From Burkholderiales bacterium (lineage in GTDB: Bacteria; Pseudomonadota; Gammaproteobacteria; Burkholderiales; Burkholderiaceae_E), in NCBI GenBank assembly GCA_027487815.1, contig JAIYCW010000012.1, positions 1 through 55,261 on the forward strand: a stretch of 55,261 nt of DNA. Direction: 5' to 3'. This document shows positions 43,342 to 52,795 of this stretch, one piece after another. The first letter of the stretch is position 1, and each line of letters begins with the position of its first letter. Below the pieces are notes generated by a model. The model was not told where the DNA came from and ran no database searches. It worked only from the letters and a program-made list of their open reading frames with translations. The translations under genes were made by a program, and so were the position numbers.

Positions 43342-44280
43342 CTAACGAATTTGGGTAAGGCCGCGTTCAAGGTCATTCGGCTTGGCAGCGGGCGGATCAC
43401 TACGCGCAACACCTGCTGCAGGTGCCGACTTAGGCTCCTGCTTTACCGCAGCAAACTCACCCATCCACTCAACTTTGGCATTAGCTCGCAAGGCCTTCAG
43501 CTTGTCTGTCATTGCAGCCCGTTGCCGCTCATTCATCAGGTAACGCTCAACAGCTGCCTGAGCTGTTTGAAATGCCACCGGTTCGTTGCGCACCTTGAGA
43601 ATCTTCACCGCTTGAATGCCTCCCGGAAGCTCCAATACGGTGATATCGCCTTCCTTGAGTTCGCCCAGCACTTTGGCCACCGCCATTGGCAAACCTTCGG
43701 CGGCCTGAGCCCCCCGATTCTGGCCAAACTTGATACCTGACTTGGTGAGCCAGGCTGCGAGTTCGGGTATTTGAGCTCCTTTGGCTATCTGGGCGCGTAC
43801 TGCATCTGCGCCCACGGTCACGGGAATCGCCAGCTCATCGACTTGATAAATTCGCCTCTGCGAAAACAGCTCAGGATGCTTCTCAAAAAACGCTTTTTGC
43901 TCTGCTTCAGAAGGTTTCGCCACCTGGGCTGCGACCCGAGCAACGTAGGCTTGGCCTAGGATCTTGCTGCGGGCAGCCTCAATCGCAGACAACACCTCGG
44001 GATCGCGATCGATTTTGTCTTTGATCGCCTGCTGCACAACGACTTGCTGATCAACCAAAGCGTCAATAGCCACACGCTTGGCTTGGTCAAGATCCTGGTT
44101 CGACGCAATGTTTTGCATGCGCAAGACCGACTCAAGCTGGCGGAAGGTGAGCTCCTGGCCATTAACCTTGGCTACAACTTGCGTTGCCGTTTTTGGAGCG
44201 CCCTCTCGCGTATCGCCGCCCCTGGAGCACGCGCCAAGCGCTGCGATGCTGATCACTACGAGTGCGAGCTTGAGATTCAT
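43342..44280 (-). CDS. EpsD paralogue, peptidyl-prolyl isomerase lipoprotein
   Basis: A 312-aa EpsD family protein with a lipobox (ISIAALGACSRG, Cys near 18), TQVVAKVNGQELTFRQLESV and the VDQQVVVQQAIKDKIDRDPE segment shared with the epsD at 36885. It heads the minus-strand D-F-G set and diverges from the secretion operon. The shared 248-base upstream region contains the palindrome at 44437. Confidence 0.87.
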   Translation of the reverse strand: MNLKLALVVISIAALGACSRGGDTREGAPKTATQVVAKVNGQELTFRQLESVLRMQNIASNQDLDQAKRVAIDALVDQQVVVQQAIKDKIDRDPEVLSAIEAARSKILGQAYVARVAAQVAKPSEAEQKAFFEKHPELFSQRRIYQVDELAIPVTVGADAVRAQIAKGAQIPELAAWLTKSGIKFGQNRGAQAAEGLPMAVAKVLGELKEGDITVLELPGGIQAVKILKVRNEPVAFQTAQAAVERYLMNERQRAAMTDKLKALRANAKVEWMGEFAAVKQEPKSAPAAGVARSDPPAAKPNDLERGLTQIR

Positions 44281-44436
44281 GAAAGTGTGGAGTGGATCAC
44301 TGGCCCATTCGGACTAAGGTGATGCATTACTGAAAGGATCAATCGTAGTTCTGCTTTGTTACAGCGCCAAGTAATTGCGATGACGGCTATTTGAAACTGT
44401 GATGCCGCAGCTGCGATGACAACCCTCGTCACATTG

Positions 44437-44456
44437 ATTGATCCATATGGACCAAT
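44437..44456. promoter_or_regulatory. Second copy of the 20-bp palindrome, between epsD paralogue and secretion operon
   Basis: ATTGATCCATATGGACCAAT, one base off a perfect palindrome, is 19/20 identical to the site at 39422. It lies 72 bases before the GTG of gspG-like gene and 156 before the divergent epsD-like start. The 44281-44528 gap has no gene; a half-site-like AGGATCAAT occurs at 44335-44343. Confidence 0.75.
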
Positions 44457-44528
44457 ATGAACATCCAAAGTTGAGCGTAACTCATCAATATCGATAGGTG
44501 AACCTGCACCATACCCCGAGAGGTCACG

Positions 44529-45044
44529 GTGCTGAAACATTTGTGCCTGAGATTACGCATCTTTCTTCAGTCCGGGCCATTGCACATGTTCCGACACATG
44601 TATCGAACTTCTCAGCCTTCTTGTTTCAAACGCACACGCAAAGTCGGCGGGTTTACCTTGCTCGAACTGCTGGTTGTGCTGGTTATTCTTGGGTTGTTGG
44701 CCGGGTTGGTCGCACCCCGAATGTTTGCCAACATATCCAAATCGGAAGTGAAGATCGCCAGGGCTCAGATCTCCGCTCTCGAATCTGCGCTTGAAAATTA
44801 CCGGCTTGATGTCGGGCGCTTTCCCAGCAGCGAACAGGGCTTGAACTCGCTCGACAAGGCTCCAGGCAGCGAACCCCGCTGGGCTGGTCCGTATCTGAAA
44901 AAATCCGTACCGCTGGATCCGTGGGGCAACGCGTACCAATACCGTATGCCGGGCGAGCGCGGCGACTTTGATCTGTTCTCGTTTGGTCGTGACGGCAAGC
45001 CCGGTGGCACCGGCGACGACACTGACCTTTTTAATAATCGCTGA
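44529..45044 (+). CDS. Major pseudopilin, GspG-like
   Basis: Up to 171 aa with a prepilin site KVGG/FTLLELLVVLVILGLLAGLVAPRM and the GspG C-terminal part: FPSSEQGLNSLDKAP, WAGPYLKKSVPLDPWGN and a DLFSFGRDGKPGGTGDD loop that resembles the calcium site of GspG. It would be the main subunit of the pseudopilus. A GTG at 44529 has a good AGAGG ribosome binding site but gives a 41-residue leader; ATGs at 44586 and 44598 are possible. First gene of the secretion operon. Confidence 0.9.
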   Translation: MLKHLCLRLRIFLQSGPLHMFRHMYRTSQPSCFKRTRKVGGFTLLELLVVLVILGLLAGLVAPRMFANISKSEVKIARAQISALESALENYRLDVGRFPSSEQGLNSLDKAPGSEPRWAGPYLKKSVPLDPWGNAYQYRMPGERGDFDLFSFGRDGKPGGTGDDTDLFNNR

Positions 45045-45050
45045 ACTTCC

Positions 45051-46262
45051 ATGCATTTTGAAGTCACGATTCTCGATGCCAAGGGCGCGATAGCAAAATC
45101 CACGGTGCTGGCCACGACAGAGGCCCAAGCACGCGAGCTTTCGCAAACCCAGGGCGCGCGAATCATCGCCATGAGACCAGTTTCGGGTCTGGGTATAGGC
45201 CGCGGCAAAGCGGGTCTGGGCGCCCGAACGGGGAGGATCAGCAACGCCCAGAAACTCCAGCTCTGCAGCGCGCTTGAGCAGGTTATTGCTTCTGGTCTGA
45301 CCCTGACCGAGGCGCTGAATGCGATACGCAATGACGGGTCCGGCATTACATCGGAGCTCGCCGCTTCGCTGCTTGCTTCCTTGTCTTCTGGCCTTAAGCC
45401 TTCCGCTGCATTTGAGGCTAGCGCTGCAGGGTTTAGCCCACTGCTCGTAGCATTGCTGCGCAGCGGTGAGCAATCAGGAAGCCTGGCCCAATCACTCGCG
45501 AGTTTTGTGGCTTATCAGACCGCAATGAATGAGCTGCGCAATCGGTTGATCTCTGCTTCGGTGTACCCCATTGTTCTGCTAGTCGCATCGTTACTTGTGC
45601 TGGGCTTTCTCCTCGGCTTTGTGGTGCCAAAGTTTGCCCTGGCCCTCGAAGATGTACAGGCCGATTTACCCGAAGCCTCACGTCTGATTCTTTCTGCGGG
45701 GTTGTGGCTTAACGCGAATTGGCAGTGGCTGCTCGCGGCCTGCGCTGGCGCTGGTGTGATCTTGGCCTGGCTGATTAGCAGCGCGCAGATGCGCGCTCGG
45801 CTGGCAAGCGCATTGGATTGGATTGGTCCCATCCGACGCATCCGCTATGCCATGCAAATTTCGCAGTCGCTGCGCATTACCTCAGCCTTGCTGCAGGGTG
45901 GCGAGCCTTTTGTTAATGCCATGGCGGTGGCCCAGCGCAGCGCCCGCACGCTCGTTGCAGACCAGCTCAGCACCTGTATCGATCTGATCAGGCGAGGGGT
46001 TCGCCCATCTCAAGCCATGTTTGAAGCGGGGCTCACCAAAGCTCTGGGGCAGCAGCTTTTGATTGCGGCCGAGCGCAGCGGATCGATCGGGCCAACACTG
46101 CACCGGATGGCAGTACAACAAGAGCAGCAAACTGCCCAAACCATGGATCGGCTTGCATCCGTGTATGGGCCGATTCTGTTGCTGCTGATTGCTGTACTGG
46201 TCGCGGCTGTGGTGGTGGCACTGTACTGGCCCTTGCTGCAACTTTTCGATAGCGTGCGATGA
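45051..46262 (+). CDS. GspF/PilC-like inner-membrane platform protein
   Basis: A 403-aa polytopic protein with two GspF repeats: AQKLQLCSALEQVIASGLTLTEAL with LRSGEQSGSLAQSLASFV, and a second IRYAMQISQSLRITSALLQGGEP with LIAAERSGSIGPTLHRMA, each followed by membrane helices. It forms the base of the pseudopilus assembly engine with the GspE ATPase. Its stop overlaps the gspE start (ATGA). Confidence 0.93.
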   Translation: MHFEVTILDAKGAIAKSTVLATTEAQARELSQTQGARIIAMRPVSGLGIGRGKAGLGARTGRISNAQKLQLCSALEQVIASGLTLTEALNAIRNDGSGITSELAASLLASLSSGLKPSAAFEASAAGFSPLLVALLRSGEQSGSLAQSLASFVAYQTAMNELRNRLISASVYPIVLLVASLLVLGFLLGFVVPKFALALEDVQADLPEASRLILSAGLWLNANWQWLLAACAGAGVILAWLISSAQMRARLASALDWIGPIRRIRYAMQISQSLRITSALLQGGEPFVNAMAVAQRSARTLVADQLSTCIDLIRRGVRPSQAMFEAGLTKALGQQLLIAAERSGSIGPTLHRMAVQQEQQTAQTMDRLASVYGPILLLLIAVLVAAVVVALYWPLLQLFDSVR

Positions 46263-47788
46263 GCCCCGCCGGCCTTTTTGACCCGATTGATGTCGATACC
46301 CTGTATCGCATTGAGCCGAATTTCGAGCGGTTAGCCTTCGTCAACGCACTATCGCGCAGCCTGCTGATCGGCACCCTGGATCATCGCCCCTGCGTGGTGA
46401 TGAGCGACCAAGCTGACGACACAGTGTGGGACTGGCTCCAAGGTCGGCTGGATGGATCGGAGCGCTTTTTGTGGGTGGCTCACGATGACCTGCTCACGGT
46501 GCTGAATAAGCATGGTGAGAAGATCAAGGCACTGCAACCCGCGGAGACTCCACCCGATTCGAGTGGGGATGATGACTATGAGCGCCTGAGCCTGCAGGCA
46601 CTGCAAAACGAAACCAATCTGGTGGTTCGCACACTCGGCTCGACCTTGTTTGATGCCTACCGCAGTCTTGCAAGCGATATCCATCTTGAAGCCACGGCTC
46701 ACGGCCTGGAGATCAAGTATCGAATCGATGGCACGCTCACCATGGCTGGCAGCCTGCATGACAGACTGCTTGCACAGCAGCTGATTTCACGCCTGAAGGT
46801 CCTGGCTAGGCTCGACGTTGGCGAGCGACGCGTGCCGCAAGACGGGCGCTTCCGAATCGGACTCGATGCCCGCGTGATCGATCTGCGGGTATCAGTGATC
46901 CCCAGCATTCATGGCGAAGATGCCGTGTTGCGTTTGCTTGATCGAAGGGCGCTAGCCGAAGAAGGCCAGCAAATCAATCTTGACCAGTTGGGTCTTGATG
47001 CAGCGGCCCGAATTCATATCCGGCAGTTGGCTCGCAAACCACACGGCATGTTGCTGATGACTGGCCCCACGGGTAGCGGCAAAACCACCACGCTGTATGC
47101 CGCACTCACCGAAATCAACGATGGCCTTCAAAAGATCATCACCATCGAAGACCCGGTTGAGTATCAGTTGCAAGGCGTGCTTCAGGTGCCCGTGAATGAC
47201 CGGACCGGTTTGACATTTGCCCGTGGCCTGCGCGCCATCCTGCGCCATGACCCCGATGTGATTCTGGTGGGTGAGATTCGTGATGAAGAAACCGCTCAGA
47301 TCGCGGTCCAATCCGCGCTTACTGGCCACTTGGTGTTCTCATCGATTCACGCCAACGGTGCGGTGGATGTGATTGGGCGATTCGCTCATATGGGGATCGA
47401 TCCCTACAACCTGACGAGTGCCCTGAATGGTGTGATTGCACAACGCCTGCTGCGCTTGAATTGCCCGAGGTGTATCGAGCGTCGGCCTATCGAAGCATTG
47501 CTGATGACGCGTCACGCTTCAGTGCTTGGAAACATCACGCATCACAGCCATGGCCGAGGCTGTGGTGAATGTCGGGGCACAGGCTTTCGCGGCCGCTGTG
47601 CAGTCGCAGAAGTGCTGGTGCTGGACGACGACATGCGCGAAGCCATTGTGCGCCGGGAGCCGCCTCGCGCATTGCGCTTGCTTGCTCAGGGCAAAGGCAT
47701 GTCACGCATGGTGCATCAAGCCGCCCAGCTCGTGGCCCAGGAAAAAATTTCAATTGAGGAGTTCTGCCGTGTGGCCGAGATGGACTGA
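46259..47788 (+). CDS. GspE/PilB-like secretion ATPase
   Basis: A 509-aa hexameric-type ATPase. Walker A GPTGSGKT (269-276), Asp-box TIEDPVEYQLQGV, Walker B LVGEIRDEETAQ and His-box SSIHANGAVDVIGR are all intact. A zinc-binding four-Cys element is present: CPRC ... CGECRGTGFRGR. The N-terminal region is shorter and less conserved than in MshE. It powers assembly of the pseudopilus with the GspF-like protein. Unlike EpsG, no MshEN motif is visible. Confidence 0.94.
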   Translation: MSPAGLFDPIDVDTLYRIEPNFERLAFVNALSRSLLIGTLDHRPCVVMSDQADDTVWDWLQGRLDGSERFLWVAHDDLLTVLNKHGEKIKALQPAETPPDSSGDDDYERLSLQALQNETNLVVRTLGSTLFDAYRSLASDIHLEATAHGLEIKYRIDGTLTMAGSLHDRLLAQQLISRLKVLARLDVGERRVPQDGRFRIGLDARVIDLRVSVIPSIHGEDAVLRLLDRRALAEEGQQINLDQLGLDAAARIHIRQLARKPHGMLLMTGPTGSGKTTTLYAALTEINDGLQKIITIEDPVEYQLQGVLQVPVNDRTGLTFARGLRAILRHDPDVILVGEIRDEETAQIAVQSALTGHLVFSSIHANGAVDVIGRFAHMGIDPYNLTSALNGVIAQRLLRLNCPRCIERRPIEALLMTRHASVLGNITHHSHGRGCGECRGTGFRGRCAVAEVLVLDDDMREAIVRREPPRALRLLAQGKGMSRMVHQAAQLVAQEKISIEEFCRVAEMD

Positions 47789-47798
47789 GCGTTCAATC

Positions 47799-48584
47799 AT
47801 GTTGCTCTCGCCGCAACGCGTAGCCATAGCACCCGCGGGCTACTACAGCGAGGAGACCGCGCGTGGTTTGCGCCCCGACAGCCCCGATTTCGAAGTCGTG
47901 CTTCAACAAGCGGTTGACATGCTCAAAGGGCATCTGCAAGTCGATCAGCGGATTAGCGGATTTCTGCGGCGACGCCAGTGGGCGGTGTGGATTGATGAGC
48001 GCTGGTGCCGACTGTGGTGTCAAACCTGGCCCGACACATTGACAGATGCCAAAGAGCTGGAGGCCTATGTCCGCGCGGAGTTTGAGCGGCGCTTTGAAGT
48101 TGATGGTGATCAGTGGGACATCGTCACCCCCGGAGCATGGCCAGGGCGGATGTTCATGTGCGCAGCACTGCCCAAGGGCCATGTCGCAGCCCTTCGTGAA
48201 GTTGAGCGCGAGCTGAAGCTCACCTTCGGCGATATCGCCCCCTTCCCCATCGCCGAAATGAAGGCCTCCATGACCTTGTGGCCCAAGGCGCCCTTCATGT
48301 TTTTTGGCAGCTCAAATTCATTGCAAACCCCGGCGTTTCTTTGTTATCGCACCCGGGTGGTGGACTTCGCTTTGTTGCCTCACTCACCAAGCACCCATGC
48401 GCTGGCTCACACGCTATTTGGCAATCGTGGAAGCATCGCGCCGCGCTGGTCGGTGAGCGTAACCCATGATCGCAACACCTCGATTTCGACTTTACTTGGG
48501 CGCGGGCAAGTCATTCTGATTCGGGAACCAATTCAGATACTCGAACCCAATTCGGCTGTCCTGGCCCAATCAGGCCTGAGTTGA
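47799..48584 (+). CDS. PilM/GspL-cytoplasmic-domain-like component
   Basis: A 261-aa soluble protein rich in Trp, with an opening LLSPQRVAIAPAGYYSEET that resembles the first strands of PilM/GspL actin-like domains. No membrane segment. Its place before PilN- and PilO-like genes supports a PilM role, though the sequence is too diverged to be certain. ATG at 47799 is the first start after the gspE end. Confidence 0.6.
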   Translation: MLLSPQRVAIAPAGYYSEETARGLRPDSPDFEVVLQQAVDMLKGHLQVDQRISGFLRRRQWAVWIDERWCRLWCQTWPDTLTDAKELEAYVRAEFERRFEVDGDQWDIVTPGAWPGRMFMCAALPKGHVAALREVERELKLTFGDIAPFPIAEMKASMTLWPKAPFMFFGSSNSLQTPAFLCYRTRVVDFALLPHSPSTHALAHTLFGNRGSIAPRWSVSVTHDRNTSISTLLGRGQVILIREPIQILEPNSAVLAQSGLS

Positions 48585-48592
48585 GAAATCTC

Positions 48593-49162
48593 ATGAGCGC
48601 TTACCTGCCCAACTTTGCCTCCCGGCGTTGGCTGGCCCCATGGGTCAGCTACGCTGTTTTGGGGTTGGGCGCGTTGACTTGTGCGACGGCAGGACTTTAC
48701 GGCGCGCAGCAAAAGCAGCGAGTGGATCTGGCTGAGGCTCAAACGAAAATTCAAAGCGCCATTATCGAAGCAAAAACCGCGCAGGAACGTAAAGCAGCTC
48801 CCACCCAAAAGCAGCAAGCAGCCAAACCCCTGGCCTCGATAGCGCCCCTTGACCGAGCTGCCCGCGAAGAGGCTCGCAACCTGCAACGCCTGCTCGGCGT
48901 GGACTGGATGCAGCGCTTGGCGCAAGCCGAGCGCGCATCACAAGGCAACCTGGTGTTGACAAGCATGCGGATGGACAGCCGAAGTGATGCGATCGAACTG
49001 CGCGGTCAGGTGGGTGGCTTTGCGGATATCGATGCGTTGCGCCAGGCCTGGCTGCGGGCAGGGGTGCCCTATGTCATGATCAATCGACAGGAAGCGATTG
49101 AGCGCGACGGTAAACGCGCCATTGAGTTCCAGGCCAACCTGAGTTGGGACGCCGCGCGATGA
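48593..49162 (+). CDS. PilN-like inner-membrane assembly protein
   Basis: About 189 aa: one membrane helix near residues 15-37 (PWVSYAVLGLGALTCATAGL), a coiled-coil region and a C-terminal ferredoxin-like part (TSMRMDSRSDAIELRGQVGG). This is the PilN/GspL-C layout. It overlaps the next gene by four bases. No firm family match. Confidence 0.65.
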   Translation: MSAYLPNFASRRWLAPWVSYAVLGLGALTCATAGLYGAQQKQRVDLAEAQTKIQSAIIEAKTAQERKAAPTQKQQAAKPLASIAPLDRAAREEARNLQRLLGVDWMQRLAQAERASQGNLVLTSMRMDSRSDAIELRGQVGGFADIDALRQAWLRAGVPYVMINRQEAIERDGKRAIEFQANLSWDAAR

Positions 49163-49839
49163 ACGCAAACTCGATGCATCCGCGGCTTTGGCAAGAGGCG
49201 TTCGGTCGTGGGCTGCTGCGTACTCGTGCCGGCCTCTCGGTGATCGCCAAGGATTTGGGTGTGGCTGGCTGGGCGGGTGTGGCATTGATGATTCTGGCGG
49301 TGGGCTTATTGCCATGGGCGAATGGGCAAAAAGCAACAGCCGAGGAGCTTGAAGCGATGGGAGCGCTCTTGTCAGAGCGAAACCAGCCAAGGCCCCTCCC
49401 GCAAAGCGCAGGCATTCCGTCTCCGACCAAACCTACTGCCAATCCGCGCGTGGCCAATGAAGGGGATGCCCAGGCTGCTCAAAGCACTAACGCAGCATTC
49501 ACTGCAGTAATTGAAAGCTTGCCGATCCGAGGGCCATCAACCAGCCCAAAAGCTGCGGACCTTGCAGCGCAGGCTCTACGCCGCTCAGTCACCCTGAGTG
49601 CGATCGAATCGAAGTGGCAACGCACCACGCTCAAGGGCTATCCGGTGGCCCGCCTCGATCTCAACATGAATGCTAGTGGCTCTTACCCCCAGCTGCGGCA
49701 GTGGATCAATGAATTACTCGTGCAATACCCCAATGCCCAGGTGATGGAAAGCACCTTTGAGCGCAACGCAACAAGCGGCAAGCTCGACCTGCAGATCGGA
49801 CTCGCACTGCATTTCCAAACTCCGGGAGGGCGGATCTGA
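49159..49839 (+). CDS. PilO/GspM-like inner-membrane assembly protein
   Basis: A 226-aa protein with one membrane helix (about residues 35-58), a disordered Pro/Ser/Ala-rich linker, and a C-terminal domain (YPVARLDLNMNASGSYPQLR and WINELLVQYPNAQVMESTFERN) with the PilO-like alpha/beta pattern. It starts at ATG 49159 overlapping the previous stop and ends one base into the next gene. With the PilM- and PilN-like proteins it would form the alignment complex. Confidence 0.7.
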   Translation: MNANSMHPRLWQEAFGRGLLRTRAGLSVIAKDLGVAGWAGVALMILAVGLLPWANGQKATAEELEAMGALLSERNQPRPLPQSAGIPSPTKPTANPRVANEGDAQAAQSTNAAFTAVIESLPIRGPSTSPKAADLAAQALRRSVTLSAIESKWQRTTLKGYPVARLDLNMNASGSYPQLRQWINELLVQYPNAQVMESTFERNATSGKLDLQIGLALHFQTPGGRI

Positions 49840-50453
49840 TGGCGATCTCACGCCCGCTCATGATTGGACTGCTTGCGAGCATCATTGCCAGTGCCGTGGT
49901 GCTTACCATGCCATCGGACGACACCCAGGGCGACACGGACCTTGTAGCGCCTCGTAAGCCGATGGCCTCGCGCGGCAACGATCAATCGACTGACGTTGCG
50001 CCGCCCTTGAACCCTGCAGGCAAAGACTCGCGCATCCCGGAATCACGCACTAAGCCACCCCAGGCGATGTCACCATTGCTTGAAGATCTTGGGCCAGTCG
50101 GCGCCGATGCGGGGTCAATCACGAAGCGTCGCATGGTTGCAATGCAAGGCGATCTGTTTCGGGATCCTCCAAAGCCGCCGCCTCCAGTGGTTCAAGCCCC
50201 GCCACCGCCACCGCCTCCCGCACCACGTTTCGTGTTGATCGGGCGGGTGAATGATGGCGGCAAGTTACAGGTGATTGCCCAGGACGGTCAGGCTGTCAGC
50301 ACGCTTGGGCTGGGGCAATCGCTTAACGGCTTCAAGCTGGAAACCATCGATGAAACCGGCGCAGTGTTCACCAGCGCAGCCGGGGTTAAACAACGCCTGG
50401 AGATTGGCCGTGTTGCAGGTGCAGCTCCCAACCCAACAGCGCAGGTCAATTGA
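49839..50453 (+). CDS. GspC/PilP-like protein linking inner membrane to secretin
   Basis: A 204-aa protein with an N-terminal membrane segment (about 7-23), a disordered region and a Pro-rich run (DPPKPPPPVVQAPPPPPPPA), then a small beta domain (FVLIGRVNDGGKLQVIAQ and TIDETGAVFTSAAGV) resembling the homology region of GspC/PilP. It would connect the inner-membrane complex with the secretin. Overlaps on both sides with neighbouring genes by a few bases. Confidence 0.8.
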   Translation: MAISRPLMIGLLASIIASAVVLTMPSDDTQGDTDLVAPRKPMASRGNDQSTDVAPPLNPAGKDSRIPESRTKPPQAMSPLLEDLGPVGADAGSITKRRMVAMQGDLFRDPPKPPPPVVQAPPPPPPPAPRFVLIGRVNDGGKLQVIAQDGQAVSTLGLGQSLNGFKLETIDETGAVFTSAAGVKQRLEIGRVAGAAPNPTAQVN

Positions 50454-50455
50454 AG

Positions 50456-52795
50456 ATGCCATATTTTAAACGTTTCTCGGTGCAGCTCGCCGCCTCAAGT
50501 TTGGCAATTTTGCTATTGGCAGGCTGTGCCAATAGCATTGTTGATCAGAGCCAAAAGTTGGAGCGCAGCGGGAAGTATCGCGAATCACTTTCCAAAGCCA
50601 ACGAAGGGTTGGCCGACAAGCCCAACGACAATCAGCTCAGAGCTCAGGCACTGCGCGCGCGCGAAATGCTGACCACTCAGCTTCATGGCAGGGCTGAAGA
50701 GCTGCTGGATGCCCGCGCATGGCAGCAAGCAAAAGTGGTGCTTGATGAACTCACTGCGCTGGATCCCAAACATCCACGTTTGCCAACATTGGTCAATCGC
50801 ATCGAGCAGGTTCGCTTGGCGCAAGGGCAACTCGATCGGGCACTCAAGCAACTGGACGATGGTCAGTTTGAACCGGCGCTGGCCAGTGCCCGCACTATTT
50901 TGGAAACCGATCCGATGAACCGCACCGCGCGCGATGTTGTCAGGCGCGCGAGCATGCGGCTGAGTCAAGCAGCCGCGCAAGCAACACCGGCTGCAGTGCC
51001 CGCAGCGCTGAGCCGGCCGGTGACGATCGAGTTTCGTGAGGCACCTTTGCGCTCAGTGTTTGAAGCGCTAACCCGCATCGGGCAAATCAATTTTGTGTTT
51101 GATCGCGATGTGCGCGCGGATAGTCGGGTCACGGTGTTTTTGCGTGATACGCCTCTTGCTGAAGCGATTCGCATTGTTTTGCAAACGCAGCAGCTTGCAT
51201 CGCAACAGCTCAACAACCAGACCTACATGATTTATCCCGCGACTCAGGCCAAGAATCGCGAGTATCTGGTGCTTGAGGCTCGCAGCTATTACCTCTCCAA
51301 CATCGATGCCAAGCAAGCCCAGGCAATGGTGCGTGCAGTTGTGAAAACGCGAGACACGTTTATTGACGAGCGGCTCAATCTGCTGGTGGTCAAAGACACG
51401 CCCGAGGCCCTGGCCCTCACCTCGCGCCTGATTCAGTCGATTGATGTGGCCGAAGCTGAAGTGGTGCTGGATATCGAAGTGATTGAAGTGAGCCGCTCAA
51501 AGCTCCTTGAGCTGGGGATCAAGTTTCCGACGCAAATTAGCTATGGAGTGGCGGCTACCACACCCGGATCTGTGCCCTCGGGGGCCTACGATCCAAGCCA
51601 GATATTTAACCCGGGAACGATCACCCCGTCGACCTCAGCGGTGGGGCGGGTCAACATTCGCGACCAACTGGCTTACTTCGCCAACCCGTCATTGCTGGCC
51701 AATTTGCGAGCCACCGATGCGCGCAGCAATTTGCTTTCGAATCCCAGCATCCGGGTGCGCAATCGGGAAAAGGCCAAGATTCATATCGGCGAGAAGTTGC
51801 CAGTCTTCACCACCAACTTCACTGGCGCCACCACTGGAGGCACGGGCAGCGCATTCTCTTCTTCGGTGTCTTACCTGGATGTAGGCCTGAAGCTTGATGT
51901 CGAGCCGCAGATTCATCTGGAAAATGAAGTGGCTGTGAAGTTGAATCTTGAGGTTTCATCAGTACGTGAAACCGTGCAAGGGCCTGCGAACTCAATCGCT
52001 TATCGTATTGGCACCAGAAACACTGGCACAGTGCTTCGACTTCAGGATGGCGAAACACAAATTCTCGCTGGCTTGATCAGCGACTCGGAGCGCAACAGCG
52101 CATCCCGTGTTCCGGGGTTGGGTGAATTGCCCTTGCTTGGCCGATTATTTTCCAACACGCTCTCTGAAACCGAGCGCAGCGAAATTGTCCTGCTGATCAC
52201 TCCCCGGATTGTCCGTTCAGTAGATCGCCCTGCAGAAAGCTTTGCTGCCATGGGGGCGGGTACTGAAGCTGCAGTGGGCATAGCTCCGATTCGCCTCACC
52301 GACGCCGCCCGAAGTGGCGTGGCTTTGGGTACCGGGGGGGGTACTGGCCCTGCGGGCCGTCCAGCACAAGCCATACGGCCTGTGGCGGGTGGCGAAACCA
52401 ATCAGACGATCGCTGCGGATCAGGCTCAAGCTGCCCAACAGGCCGCCGCGGACAACTCAAGTGGCCAGCTCACACTCAATGGCCCACCGAGCGTCAAAGC
52501 GGGCAATGCAATTCCCTTGACTTTGCAACTTGAAGGCGCCGGCTTTACTCCGGGAACCGTGGTTGAGTTGAGCTATGACGAAGCGGTGTTCAGCGGTGGC
52601 AGTGGCGGACGATTATTGGTGGGGCTGAGTGGATCGGGCACCTCCCAATCCGCGCAGATCAGCCTGCGGGCAGGCATTCAGGCAGGCCGCTCTGGCAGCA
52701 TTCGCGTGATTGCGGTTCGCAATAGTTCAAACGCCAACGCCAGCGAGATGAGCGTGGGCATTCCAGGGCCCTTGTCCATCGAGGTCACCCCATGA
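50456..52795 (+). CDS. GspD-like secretin lipoprotein with TPR and C-terminal cohesin-like domain
   Basis: A 779-aa outer-membrane channel protein. A lipobox (ILLLAGCANS, Cys24), a TPR-like helical region (about 30-175), an STN-type domain (IEFREAPLRSVFEALTRIGQ), N domains (YYLSNIDAKQAQAMVRAVVK), the secretin core (NLLSNPSIRVRNREKAKIHIG, VEPQIHLENEVAVKLNLEVS, RVPGLGELPLLGRLFSN, IVLLITPRIVRS), then a Gly/Gln-rich linker and a C-terminal domain of about 110 residues beginning QLTLNGPPSVKAGNAIPLTL that resembles a cohesin. ATG at 50456 is used. Confidence 0.92.
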   Translation: MPYFKRFSVQLAASSLAILLLAGCANSIVDQSQKLERSGKYRESLSKANEGLADKPNDNQLRAQALRAREMLTTQLHGRAEELLDARAWQQAKVVLDELTALDPKHPRLPTLVNRIEQVRLAQGQLDRALKQLDDGQFEPALASARTILETDPMNRTARDVVRRASMRLSQAAAQATPAAVPAALSRPVTIEFREAPLRSVFEALTRIGQINFVFDRDVRADSRVTVFLRDTPLAEAIRIVLQTQQLASQQLNNQTYMIYPATQAKNREYLVLEARSYYLSNIDAKQAQAMVRAVVKTRDTFIDERLNLLVVKDTPEALALTSRLIQSIDVAEAEVVLDIEVIEVSRSKLLELGIKFPTQISYGVAATTPGSVPSGAYDPSQIFNPGTITPSTSAVGRVNIRDQLAYFANPSLLANLRATDARSNLLSNPSIRVRNREKAKIHIGEKLPVFTTNFTGATTGGTGSAFSSSVSYLDVGLKLDVEPQIHLENEVAVKLNLEVSSVRETVQGPANSIAYRIGTRNTGTVLRLQDGETQILAGLISDSERNSASRVPGLGELPLLGRLFSNTLSETERSEIVLLITPRIVRSVDRPAESFAAMGAGTEAAVGIAPIRLTDAARSGVALGTGGGTGPAGRPAQAIRPVAGGETNQTIAADQAQAAQQAAADNSSGQLTLNGPPSVKAGNAIPLTLQLEGAGFTPGTVVELSYDEAVFSGGSGGRLLVGLSGSGTSQSAQISLRAGIQAGRSGSIRVIAVRNSSNANASEMSVGIPGPLSIEVTP

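Noticed and set aside
44553-45473. Minus-strand frame of 306 codons under gspG and gspF
   Set aside because: Both plus-strand genes have clear family motifs; the antisense frame has no signature and is a codon-bias shadow.
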